DNA from: JAIBAI01 sp044238875
GTDB lineage: Bacteria; Bacteroidota; Bacteroidia; M30B66
Reading direction: 5' to 3'
Length of the DNA: 14,237 nucleotides
Assembly: GCA_044238875.1 (NCBI GenBank)
Contig: JBIICM010000054.1
Span: 1 to 14,237 of the forward strand
The position numbers and the translations under genes were made by a program. The stretch's first letter is position 1; every line of letters starts with the position of its first letter. Below, in pieces: positions 8,336 through 14,237 of this stretch. Under the pieces are notes generated by a model. It made no database searches, had not been told where the DNA came from, and worked only from the letters and a program-made list of their open reading frames with translations.

Positions 8336-8366
8336 AGCCGGGCAGTATTTGTCCGGCTTTTTTTTT
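8336..8366 (+). terminator. Intrinsic terminator of clpC
   Basis: AGCCGG (8336-8341) pairs with CCGGCT (8353-8358), and the stem can extend inward through G-U, C-G and A-U pairs. It runs straight into nine Ts (8358-8366). This is a textbook Rho-independent terminator 18 bases after the clpC stop. The last Ts are part of the TTA that encodes the stop of the convergent phosphoesterase gene. In the other direction the tail is only moderately T-rich, so it may also stop the lipid A operon, less efficiently. Confidence 0.9.
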
Positions 8367-8874
8367 AAGGCACCCTACTTGCCCTGAAACCGGTTTCAAT
8401 TACTTCAAGATCCTTCACCCTACCCTGATCAATTGTAAACCGAACAAGTGTTTTTTTCACATGAAAGCCTTGTATGCCGGCAGCACCCGGGTTAATATGC
8501 AGCAGATTAAATCGCTTATCAGGTATTACTTTCAGGATATGTGAATGGCCACAAATAAACAATCCGGGATGATTGGCCGAAATCTCACGAAAAGCCTCTG
8601 GACTGTATTTTCCCGGATAGCCGCCGATATGCATGATCAGCACCTGCAATCCTTCACAGTTGAAAAACAATTTGGCAGGATACATCCGACGGAGCTGCTG
8701 ACCATCAATATTACCATACACAGCACGCAGCGGCTTGAATGCAGCCAGCTTTTCAGCAAGTTCCGCTGTTCCTATATCACCGGCATGCCATATTTCATCG
8801 CATTGCTCAAAATATTTAAATACCGCAGAATCAAGGTATCCGTGGGTATCAGAGAGTAAACCAATACGTTTCAT
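8365..8874 (-). CDS. YfcE/MJ0936-family metallophosphoesterase
   Basis: A 169-residue calcineurin-like phosphoesterase of the small YfcE/MJ0936 type, which hydrolyses phosphodiesters with two metal ions. All metal-site motifs are present in order: SDTH with Asp9 and His11, AGD with Asp33, GNID with Asn55, His82 in MHIGGYPG, and GHSH with His110 and His112, followed by NPGAAG. The protein is complete and close to family length, with no signal peptide, so it is cytoplasmic. The natural substrate of this family is generally uncertain. Its ATG overlaps the stop of the upstream ABC gene by one base (TAATG), which indicates translational coupling. It is the last gene of the minus-strand run, and its stop codon abuts the clpC terminator. 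Confidence 0.9.
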   Translation of the reverse strand: MKRIGLLSDTHGYLDSAVFKYFEQCDEIWHAGDIGTAELAEKLAAFKPLRAVYGNIDGQQLRRMYPAKLFFNCEGLQVLIMHIGGYPGKYSPEAFREISANHPGLFICGHSHILKVIPDKRFNLLHINPGAAGIQGFHVKKTLVRFTIDQGRVKDLEVIETGFRASRVP

Positions 8875-9494
8875 TAATAGGTTTGGTTCAGGCTGATTTG
8901 TTGCGTGCAGAAATTGTATTCACGCAACTGGTTATTGGAGGCCACTATGATGGTGCGGTCATTTCCAAATTCGGCAATCATTTTTTCATACCACGCGGCA
9001 CCCTCTTCATCGAGGTTTGACAATGGTTCGTCAAGCAGCAGCAACGGGGTATTACTGCAGATGGCCAGCAACAACCTTACCCTCTGCTTCATTCCGGAAG
9101 AAAAAAATCGAATGGGTTTATGTGCCGATTTTTTCAGGGTAGAAAGTTCGACCAGTTCATTAACCGGGCGGCTTTCACGCGCTTGTTTGAGCGAAAAGTG
9201 AAAAGCAAGGTGCTCATGCAGCGTGAAATCTTCAATCAGATCAAGGTAAGGAGCAGCAATGCTCACAAAACGATATACCTGTTCAGCATTAATTTCCTGA
9301 TCGGCCATTTTCCAGCACAGCTCACCTGTTGAAGGCAAGGCTGCACCTGAAATTATTTGAAGCAAAGTTGATTTACCTGAACCATTGGCACCCAACAATG
9401 CGCAGCGGCTGCCGGACAACAGGTGCAGGTTGAGCTTGCTGAAAATCCAATTGAAATTGAAACGTTTGCCAAGGCCCTGTGCAACGATTTCCAT
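8874..9494 (-). CDS. ABC transporter-type ATPase, orphan, with altered Q-loop and switch residues
   Basis: A 206-residue single ABC ATP-binding domain. Walker A is GANGSGKST (35-43), the signature is FSSGMKQR (131-138) instead of LSGGQ, Walker B is LLLLDEP (151-157) and the D-loop is SNLD (159-162). The Q-loop position reads SIAAPYL (78-84) with no glutamine, and the switch region reads VASNNQ (184-189) with Asn187 where a histidine is usual. It resembles short CcmA-like ATPases annotated in Bacteroidota, some of which, as I recall, share these changes. No permease or binding-protein gene lies next to it, so the transported substrate, if any, is unknown; the partner may be encoded elsewhere or it may be a non-transport ATPase. 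It starts 23 bases after lpxA and overlaps the phosphoesterase start by one base, suggesting envelope-related expression. Confidence 0.85.
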   Translation of the reverse strand: MEIVAQGLGKRFNFNWIFSKLNLHLLSGSRCALLGANGSGKSTLLQIISGAALPSTGELCWKMADQEINAEQVYRFVSIAAPYLDLIEDFTLHEHLAFHFSLKQARESRPVNELVELSTLKKSAHKPIRFFSSGMKQRVRLLLAICSNTPLLLLDEPLSNLDEEGAAWYEKMIAEFGNDRTIIVASNNQLREYNFCTQQISLNQTY

Positions 9495-9517
9495 ACTACA
9501 CTATGGGTCGGGCCGAA

Positions 9518-10309
9518 CTAATCATCGTTAAAATTACCATATCCGCGCATGATACCGCGGCTGGCATTTTGAATAAATAGGATGATCTCATCACGTTCGG
9601 GGGAGGGCGGTAATTCAGCTTCCACAGACAGAAGGCCTTTTGAAGTATTTAAACCACTGAGGTACAGCTTTCTGTAAACATCCTGAATACCATTGATGGC
9701 TTCATTCGATAACCCTGCCCTGCGCAGCCCAATAGAATTTACACCCACGTATGAAAGCGGCTCTCTGCCGGCTTTTACAAATGGAGGGATATCTTTTCTG
9801 ACCAGTGCTCCGCCAGAAATCATTACATGCCTGCCTATGTTCACAAATTGATGGATGGCGGTCATCCCTCCTATCCGGGCAAAATCATGCACTACCACAT
9901 GACCACCCATATTTACGGCATTGGCAATTATAACGTTGTCGCCAATGAGGCAATCATGCGCCACGTGGGTATAGGCCATCAGCAGGGTATTTGAGCCTAC
10001 AACGGTTTTCATCCGGTCATTAGTGCCTCTGTTTATGGTAACACATTCACGGATGGTAGTATTATCACCAATTTCAGCGGTGGTAATTTCACCTTCGAAC
10101 TTTAAATCCTGGGGGATGGCTGAGATAACTGATCCCGGAAATATCCGGCAATTACTGCCTATTCTGGCGCCATCCATGATGGTAACATTTGATCCTATCC
10201 ATGTTCCGTCGCCAATCTCAACATCAGCGTGGATGGTGGTAAATGGATCAATATGTACATTTTCTCCTATCCTTGCAGCAGGATGTATTGAAACAAAAGG
10301 TCGGTTCAT
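9518..10309 (-). CDS. lpxA: Acyl-[ACP]-UDP-N-acetylglucosamine O-acyltransferase
   Basis: LpxA carries out the first step of lipid A synthesis, moving a 3-hydroxyacyl chain from ACP to the 3-OH of UDP-GlcNAc in the cytoplasm. The 263 residues match the family length. The N-terminal two thirds is a left-handed beta-helix of hexapeptide repeats (for example ARIGEN, VEIGDG, ARIGSN), followed by a helical C-terminal domain. The catalytic base is His118 in HVAHDC, matching His125 of E. coli. The GGMTAIHQF segment and the glycine at the E. coli Gly173 position (HVMISGG) are kept; in characterised enzymes glycine there goes with long acyl chains. Chain length here is inferred, not shown. It lies 31 bases after lpxC/fabZ and 23 before the ABC gene, and uses a TAG stop. 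Start MNRPFVSIHPAARIG is typical. Confidence 0.97.
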   Translation of the reverse strand: MNRPFVSIHPAARIGENVHIDPFTTIHADVEIGDGTWIGSNVTIMDGARIGSNCRIFPGSVISAIPQDLKFEGEITTAEIGDNTTIRECVTINRGTNDRMKTVVGSNTLLMAYTHVAHDCLIGDNVIIANAVNMGGHVVVHDFARIGGMTAIHQFVNIGRHVMISGGALVRKDIPPFVKAGREPLSYVGVNSIGLRRAGLSNEAINGIQDVYRKLYLSGLNTSKGLLSVEAELPPSPERDEIILFIQNASRGIMRGYGNFNDD

Positions 10310-10340
10310 CTGATTGATGGCGTAAAGGTAAGGTAAAGCT

Positions 10341-11741
10341 TTAGTTTTTGTCCTTCACAATCTGAGCCATCATTTCGGCTTCTGTAACTGCTTTATTGTT
10401 GACATAAGCCACCCCTTTCATGTGGCAAATACCTCTTCTGATCGGGGTCAGCAGTTCAAGACGAAAAACAAGCGTATCACCAGGCACCACTTTTTGCTTG
10501 AACCTGACATTGTCGATCTTCAGGAAATAGGTCAGATAATTCTCCGGATCGGGAACGGTACTCAAAGCCAGAATGCCTCCCACCTGCGCCATGGCCTCAA
10601 CAATGAGTACCCCTGGCATCACCGGAGCACCGGGAAAATGTCCACGGAAAAAATCCTCGTTCATGGTCACATTTTTTACGCCAATCACATGCTGATCGCT
10701 CATTTCCATGATTTTATCAATCATCAGAAAAGGCTGGCGATGCGGTAGAATCCGCATGATATCAGTTATGTTATACAGCGGCTGACCAATCGGATCTATT
10801 CCCGGACCTTCGGCAATCTTGTTTTTTTTCGGGCGGATTTGTTGTTTCAGCAGACTTGCAAAAGCCACATTGGCCGCATGCCCCGGCTTATTAGCGAAAA
10901 TACGGGCTTTAAGGGGCTTGCCTACCAATGCAAGATCTCCCACCACATCAAGTAATTTGTGCCTGGCCGCTTCATTCTGAAACTGAATGCTGATGTTGTT
11001 CAGGACACCTTCATCGGTAACGGTAATATCTTTTTTATGAAAAATTTCAGATAATTCAAGTATTTCTGATTCAGAAAGCGGCCGGTCAACATAAACAATG
11101 GCGTTACTCAGGTCGCCACCTTTGATCAGGTTATTATCGAGTAACATTTTAAGTTCATGTAAAAATACAAAGGTGCGGCAGGGAGCTATTTCAGCGGCAA
11201 AATCGGCAATCTGATCAAGTCTGGCGTGCTGATACCCTAATACCTTTGCATTAAAATCAATGGTTACGCCAACCTGAAAATGTGAAGAAGGTATGGCAAT
11301 CAGTTCAACGTTGCGTTCAGGGTCATTATAACGCACCACCTGATCCAATTCAAGAAATTCGCGGTCAGCATCCAGTTCATTGATGCCGGCCTGTTGAAGG
11401 GCTTCAATAAAGTATTTAGAGCTGCCGTCCAAAATGGGTACCTCCGGACCGTCGAGGTCAATAATCAGATTGTCAATATCAAGTCCGACCGCAGCAGCCA
11501 GTGCATGCTCAACTGTTGCGACGCTGGCCTGGTTCAGTTTTAATGTGGTTCCCCTTGATGTATCAGAAACCAGATCTGCATCGGCAGGAATTTCGGGGCT
11601 TCCTTCAATGTCAACCCTCCTGAACCTGATACCGCTGCCAGCTCCGGCAGGTGAAAAAGTCAGGTTGACTTTTACCCCGGTATGCAACCCTATGCCAGAA
11701 ACAGTAACGCTGTTACTGATTGTTTTTTGTTTTTCAGCCAT
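10341..11741 (-). CDS. lpxC/fabZ: Bifunctional UDP-3-O-acyl-GlcNAc deacetylase / 3-hydroxyacyl-ACP dehydratase (LpxC-FabZ fusion)
   Basis: A 466-residue fusion characteristic of Bacteroidota. Residues 1 to about 305 are LpxC, the zinc deacetylase that commits UDP-acyl-GlcNAc to lipid A. Zinc ligands are His79 (VEHALAA), His261 and Asp265 (RHKLLD); the catalytic residues are Glu78 and His288 (KPGHAAN). After a basic linker (about 300-312), residues 320-466 are FabZ, which dehydrates 3-hydroxyacyl-ACP in fatty acid synthesis. Its catalytic His368 is in RGHFPGAPVMPG and Glu382 is in IVEAMAQ. Both active sites are intact. The two enzymes compete for or feed from 3-hydroxyacyl-ACP, so fusion fixes their ratio. 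The ATG at 11741 overlaps the end of lpxD by 8 bases, and lpxA follows after 31 bases. Confidence 0.98.
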   Translation of the reverse strand: MAEKQKTISNSVTVSGIGLHTGVKVNLTFSPAGAGSGIRFRRVDIEGSPEIPADADLVSDTSRGTTLKLNQASVATVEHALAAAVGLDIDNLIIDLDGPEVPILDGSSKYFIEALQQAGINELDADREFLELDQVVRYNDPERNVELIAIPSSHFQVGVTIDFNAKVLGYQHARLDQIADFAAEIAPCRTFVFLHELKMLLDNNLIKGGDLSNAIVYVDRPLSESEILELSEIFHKKDITVTDEGVLNNISIQFQNEAARHKLLDVVGDLALVGKPLKARIFANKPGHAANVAFASLLKQQIRPKKNKIAEGPGIDPIGQPLYNITDIMRILPHRQPFLMIDKIMEMSDQHVIGVKNVTMNEDFFRGHFPGAPVMPGVLIVEAMAQVGGILALSTVPDPENYLTYFLKIDNVRFKQKVVPGDTLVFRLELLTPIRRGICHMKGVAYVNNKAVTEAEMMAQIVKDKN

Positions 11742-12780
11742 TGTTCAGTTCCCTGATTTCTCTCATTAGTTTCTCAAGCTCCTCGATTTTTGATTGTATC
11801 TCCGGGAGTCTTCTGAAACCGATGTAGGACTTTTTATAATCTCCGATCGGGAAAGCCGGCGAGCCCTGAATGATCTCTCCTTCCTTCAGAATACTTGCAC
11901 CGACACCTGACTGGGCCGCAATTTTAACCTTGTCGGCAATGGTCAGGTGGCCGATAATACCAACCTGTCCGCCAATCATACAGAACCTGCCAATTTTAGT
12001 AGACCCGGCGATCCCTGTTTGCGCTGCAATTACAGTATGCTCTCCGATTTCAACATTGTGCGCAACCTGAATCAGATTGTCAAGCTTTACCCCTTTGCGA
12101 ATAATGGTTGAACCAAGCGTAGCCCTGTCAATGGTGGTATTGGAACCTATTTCAACATGATCTTCAACAATTACATTACCGATCTGCGCAACTTTCATAT
12201 AGTTGGCATCGTCCTGAGGGGCAAATCCAAATCCATCTGCACCAATCACTACGCCGGCATGTATGCGGCAATCATGGCCGATGATTGATTCAGAGTAAAC
12301 CTTTACCCCCGGAAACAGAATTGTATTGTCGCCAATATGCACATTATCGCCAATATAAACCCCCGGAAATAGTTTAACATGCTTGCCAATTCTGGCATTT
12401 TCGCCGATGTAAACAAAAGCCCCTATGTAAGTATTTTCTCCAATTAGCGCAGAGGAGGAGATAAAATGAGGTTGCTCTCTTCCGGTTTTGTTCAGACTTA
12501 TTTTATTATAGGTATCAAGCAGAATGGCAAAACTTTTATAGGGGTCTTTAACGCGAATCAGCGTAGCAGCTACCGGCTGCTCGGGAATGAAGCTATCAGA
12601 AACAATTACAAGTGATGCTTTTGTCCTGTAAATATGTTCTTCATATTTAGGATTGGCTAAAAAGGAAAGAGATCCGGGTTCGCCTTCTTCAATTTTCGAC
12701 AACCTGCTTACTTTAACCTGCTGGTTGCCCTCAACCTGTCCACCGAGGAGATCGGCGATTTGCTGTGCGGTAAATTCCAT
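11734..12780 (-). CDS. lpxD: UDP-3-O-(3-hydroxyacyl)glucosamine N-acyltransferase
   Basis: LpxD adds the second 3-hydroxyacyl chain, on the 2-amino group, after LpxC has deacetylated the sugar. The 348 residues have the expected three parts: an N-terminal uridine-binding domain (1 to about 100, with GSLSFLANPKY at 36-46), a left-handed beta-helix of hexapeptide repeats (about 108-320), and a short C-terminal helix ending ELEKLMREIRELNNG that should help build the trimer. The catalytic histidine is His241 in IQVAHNVEIG, matching His239 of E. coli. GADGFGFAP (180-188) is also typical. The start MEFTAQQIADLLGG fits the family. It begins 4 bases after the HD-domain gene and overlaps lpxC/fabZ by 8 bases, so the genes are almost certainly co-transcribed. 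Confidence 0.97.
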   Translation of the reverse strand: MEFTAQQIADLLGGQVEGNQQVKVSRLSKIEEGEPGSLSFLANPKYEEHIYRTKASLVIVSDSFIPEQPVAATLIRVKDPYKSFAILLDTYNKISLNKTGREQPHFISSSALIGENTYIGAFVYIGENARIGKHVKLFPGVYIGDNVHIGDNTILFPGVKVYSESIIGHDCRIHAGVVIGADGFGFAPQDDANYMKVAQIGNVIVEDHVEIGSNTTIDRATLGSTIIRKGVKLDNLIQVAHNVEIGEHTVIAAQTGIAGSTKIGRFCMIGGQVGIIGHLTIADKVKIAAQSGVGASILKEGEIIQGSPAFPIGDYKKSYIGFRRLPEIQSKIEELEKLMREIRELNNG

Positions 12781-12784
12781 TTTT

Positions 12785-14032
12785 TCAATTGATCTCCCCG
12801 AGTTCCTTCGGGAAACATAAAAAGTATTTTTTGGTGGCTTCGGTAAGTACTGAAAGTTTTAGCTGATCGGAAGCTTCCCTGATGTCCATTACCTTGCCTG
12901 ATTTCAGGCAGATGCTGATGCGTTCTTCATCCGGACGGTAAGCACTGTTCTCAATCTCACCTGCAAATACAAAGTAGGATGACTGATCAAGCGGAATGCC
13001 TGACATCTTATTCCATGCGGCGCTGTAACGGTTAATCACCTCGTTATCAAATGGTTTATTTTCTATACGAATGCGGAACAATTTCCTGTTAATTAACCGT
13101 TGACTGAGTTCCGAAAGAATTTTATCCGGATGGCTCACCCACTCCTTTGCGGATGCAAATATATCATAATCATCCAAGCTTGCGAAAGCTTCGAGGGTCT
13201 CCTGATCAATCATATCACTTTTCCATTCCTTATCTTTTGAGAGAAAGTATTCCAGCGATTTGGTAGCATAAACAACTTTGTTATCAGCCTTCAGCGCCCT
13301 GGCCCGGCTAAGCATATTGACCAATAGATTTTCAGCAGCCAGAACAGTTTTATGCAGGTAAACCTGCCAATACATGAAGCGTCGGGCGAGGATAAACTTT
13401 TCAATGCTGTAAATGCCTTTTTCCTCAATTACCAGCTGATCGTTTACCACATCCATCATTTTTATTATCCGGTCGGCACCCACTGTGCCTTCTGTCACAC
13501 CTGAATAAAAACTGTCGCGGTTAAGATAATCGAGCCGGTCAACATCAAGCTGGCTCGACACAAGCTGATGCAAAAATGTTTTCGGATAAGTACCCGTAAA
13601 AATCTGAAGGCATGTATCAAGCGCACCGTCAAAGGTTACATTCAGGGCATTCATAAACCGGAGCGATAATTCTTCATGGTGCAATCCTGGCACGATTGAT
13701 TTTTCAAGGGCATGTGAAAATGGACCGTGTCCTATATCATGCAACAAAATTGCAGCGCTTGCTCCCGTTGCTTCTTTTTCGGTAATGTCATGCCCTTTGG
13801 CGCGCAGGGCCTCAATAGCCAATCCCATCAGGTGCATGGCTCCCAGCGCATGATGAAATCTTGAGTGATGCGCACCGGGATAAACATAATCGGTCAGTCC
13901 CAGTTGCCTGATGCGCCGAAGCCGCTGAAACCAGGGATGCTCAATCAGCCGGTGCAGAAACTCATCCGGGATGGTAATGAATCCATAAACGGGATCATTA
14001 AAAATCTTTTTTTTGTAACGCGTAAGGTTCAC
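12785..14032 (-). CDS. HD-domain phosphohydrolase (dGTPase/SAMHD1-like family)
   Basis: With the GTG at 14032 as start, this is a 415-residue HD-superfamily metal-dependent phosphohydrolase resembling bacterial dGTPase-like and SAMHD1-like proteins. Seen are SRFHHALGAMH with His61, ILLHDIGHGPFSHALE with His98-Asp99, and LDVDRLDYLNRD, which carries the last metal-binding aspartate near 163-165. The long helical C-terminal part is typical of the group. Its substrate is not established; nucleotide hydrolysis is an inference from the family. An in-frame GTG at 14083 would add 17 residues and make 432, but relatives begin close to the KKKIFNDPVYGFI segment, and the longer start would run through the divergent promoter region and to within 15 bases of the porX start. 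It is the first gene of the lipid A run and ends 4 bases before lpxD. Confidence 0.88.
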   Translation of the reverse strand: MNLTRYKKKIFNDPVYGFITIPDEFLHRLIEHPWFQRLRRIRQLGLTDYVYPGAHHSRFHHALGAMHLMGLAIEALRAKGHDITEKEATGASAAILLHDIGHGPFSHALEKSIVPGLHHEELSLRFMNALNVTFDGALDTCLQIFTGTYPKTFLHQLVSSQLDVDRLDYLNRDSFYSGVTEGTVGADRIIKMMDVVNDQLVIEEKGIYSIEKFILARRFMYWQVYLHKTVLAAENLLVNMLSRARALKADNKVVYATKSLEYFLSKDKEWKSDMIDQETLEAFASLDDYDIFASAKEWVSHPDKILSELSQRLINRKLFRIRIENKPFDNEVINRYSAAWNKMSGIPLDQSSYFVFAGEIENSAYRPDEERISICLKSGKVMDIREASDQLKLSVLTEATKKYFLCFPKELGEIN

Positions 14033-14041
14033 CGGCAATAT

Positions 14042-14076
14042 TTTGCGATTAATGCAGTTTAGATGCAATAATTTTG
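14042..14076 (+). promoter_or_regulatory. Promoter of the porX-like gene
   Basis: TTTG (14042-14045) and TAATTTTG (14069-14076) match the Bacteroidota -33 TTG and -7 TAnnTTTG elements, with a 23-base spacing at the upper end of the described range. Transcription would begin near 14080-14083, about 17 bases before the ATG at 14099. No equally good promoter for the minus-strand HD-lpx operon was found in the same gap. Confidence 0.6.
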
Positions 14077-14098
14077 GACGCACAAGATAAATAAAAGC

Positions 14099-14237
14099 AT
14101 GGATAAGATCAGGATACTTTGGGCAGATGATGAAATTGAGTTATTAAAGCCTCATATATTGTTTCTGCAGGAGAAGGGATACGAGGTTGACACTGCTAAC
14201 AGCGGGGCTGATGCGCTCGAGCTGGCAGGCGAAAAAG
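14099..14237 (+). CDS. porX: PorX-like response regulator, 5' part (3' end outside window)
   Basis: The first 46 codons of a gene running off the right edge. The product begins MDKIRILWADDEIELLKPHI, a receiver domain with the acidic pair Asp10-Asp11 that helps bind the metal; the phosphorylated aspartate lies beyond the window. The motif ILWxDDEIxLLKPHILFL followed by KGYEVDTANSG is close to PorX, the regulator of type IX secretion genes, which normally carries a C-terminal PglZ/alkaline-phosphatase-like domain not visible here. The divergent placement next to an HD-domain gene also fits what I recall of other Bacteroidota. A different response regulator cannot be fully excluded from so short a piece. 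Confidence 0.8.
   Translation, partial: MDKIRILWADDEIELLKPHILFLQEKGYEVDTANSGADALELAGEK

Noticed and set aside
9518..12780. Repeated short segments within lpxA and lpxD
   Set aside because: These are hexapeptide-repeat codons of the beta-helix fold, not DNA repeats or a CRISPR array.
14033..14083. GTG at 14083 as start of the HD-domain protein
   Set aside because: It would add 17 residues not typical of the family and reach to within 15 bases of the porX start. GTG at 14032 is the better choice.

Overview
The window reads as chromosomal core DNA from a member of the Bacteroidota (Bacteroidetes). Evidence for this is a fused lpxC-fabZ gene, a ClpC of the type starting MEARFSPRV, a Na+-NQR complex, the start of a PorX-type response regulator (type IX secretion), promoter elements of the TAnnTTTG type, and the absence of clear Shine-Dalgarno sequences. 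Genus or family cannot be fixed by eye. No tRNA, rRNA, CRISPR array, transposon or phage gene was seen.

Layout, left to right. (1) 1-1711, plus strand: the 3' two thirds of nqrF, the FAD/NADH subunit of the sodium-pumping NADH:quinone reductase, followed 5 bases later by a TIM-barrel sugar isomerase/epimerase-like gene of unknown substrate. (2) 1712-1866: a convergent intergenic stretch with a GC-rich hairpin that can end transcription from both sides. (3) 5540-1867, minus strand: gyrA (DNA gyrase subunit A) and, 2 bases downstream, an exported TPR-repeat protein. (4) 5541-5776: a divergent promoter region. (5) 5777-8317, plus strand: clpC, a two-ring AAA+ unfoldase for ClpP, ended by a strong intrinsic terminator at 8336-8366. 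(6) 14032-8365, minus strand: a tight six-gene run of HD-domain phosphohydrolase, lpxD, lpxC/fabZ, lpxA, an orphan ABC ATPase and a small metallophosphoesterase. (7) 14099 to the right edge, plus strand: the first 46 codons of a porX-like gene, transcribed away from the lipid A operon, with a good promoter in the short gap.

How the genes work together. LpxA, LpxC and LpxD carry out the acylation, deacetylation and second acylation of UDP-GlcNAc in lipid A synthesis. FabZ, fused to LpxC, draws on the same 3-hydroxyacyl-ACP pool for fatty acid synthesis, so one transcript sets both branches of envelope lipid supply. The porX neighbour suggests an envelope and secretion theme on the right side, while gyrA and clpC are housekeeping genes.

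No new defence, mobile or biosynthetic system was found. The points most worth checking are a non-canonical FAD motif in NqrF, an ABC ATPase lacking its usual Q-loop glutamine and switch histidine, and two uncharacterised genes locked to core genes by near-zero spacing (the epimerase-like gene after nqrF and the TPR gene after gyrA).
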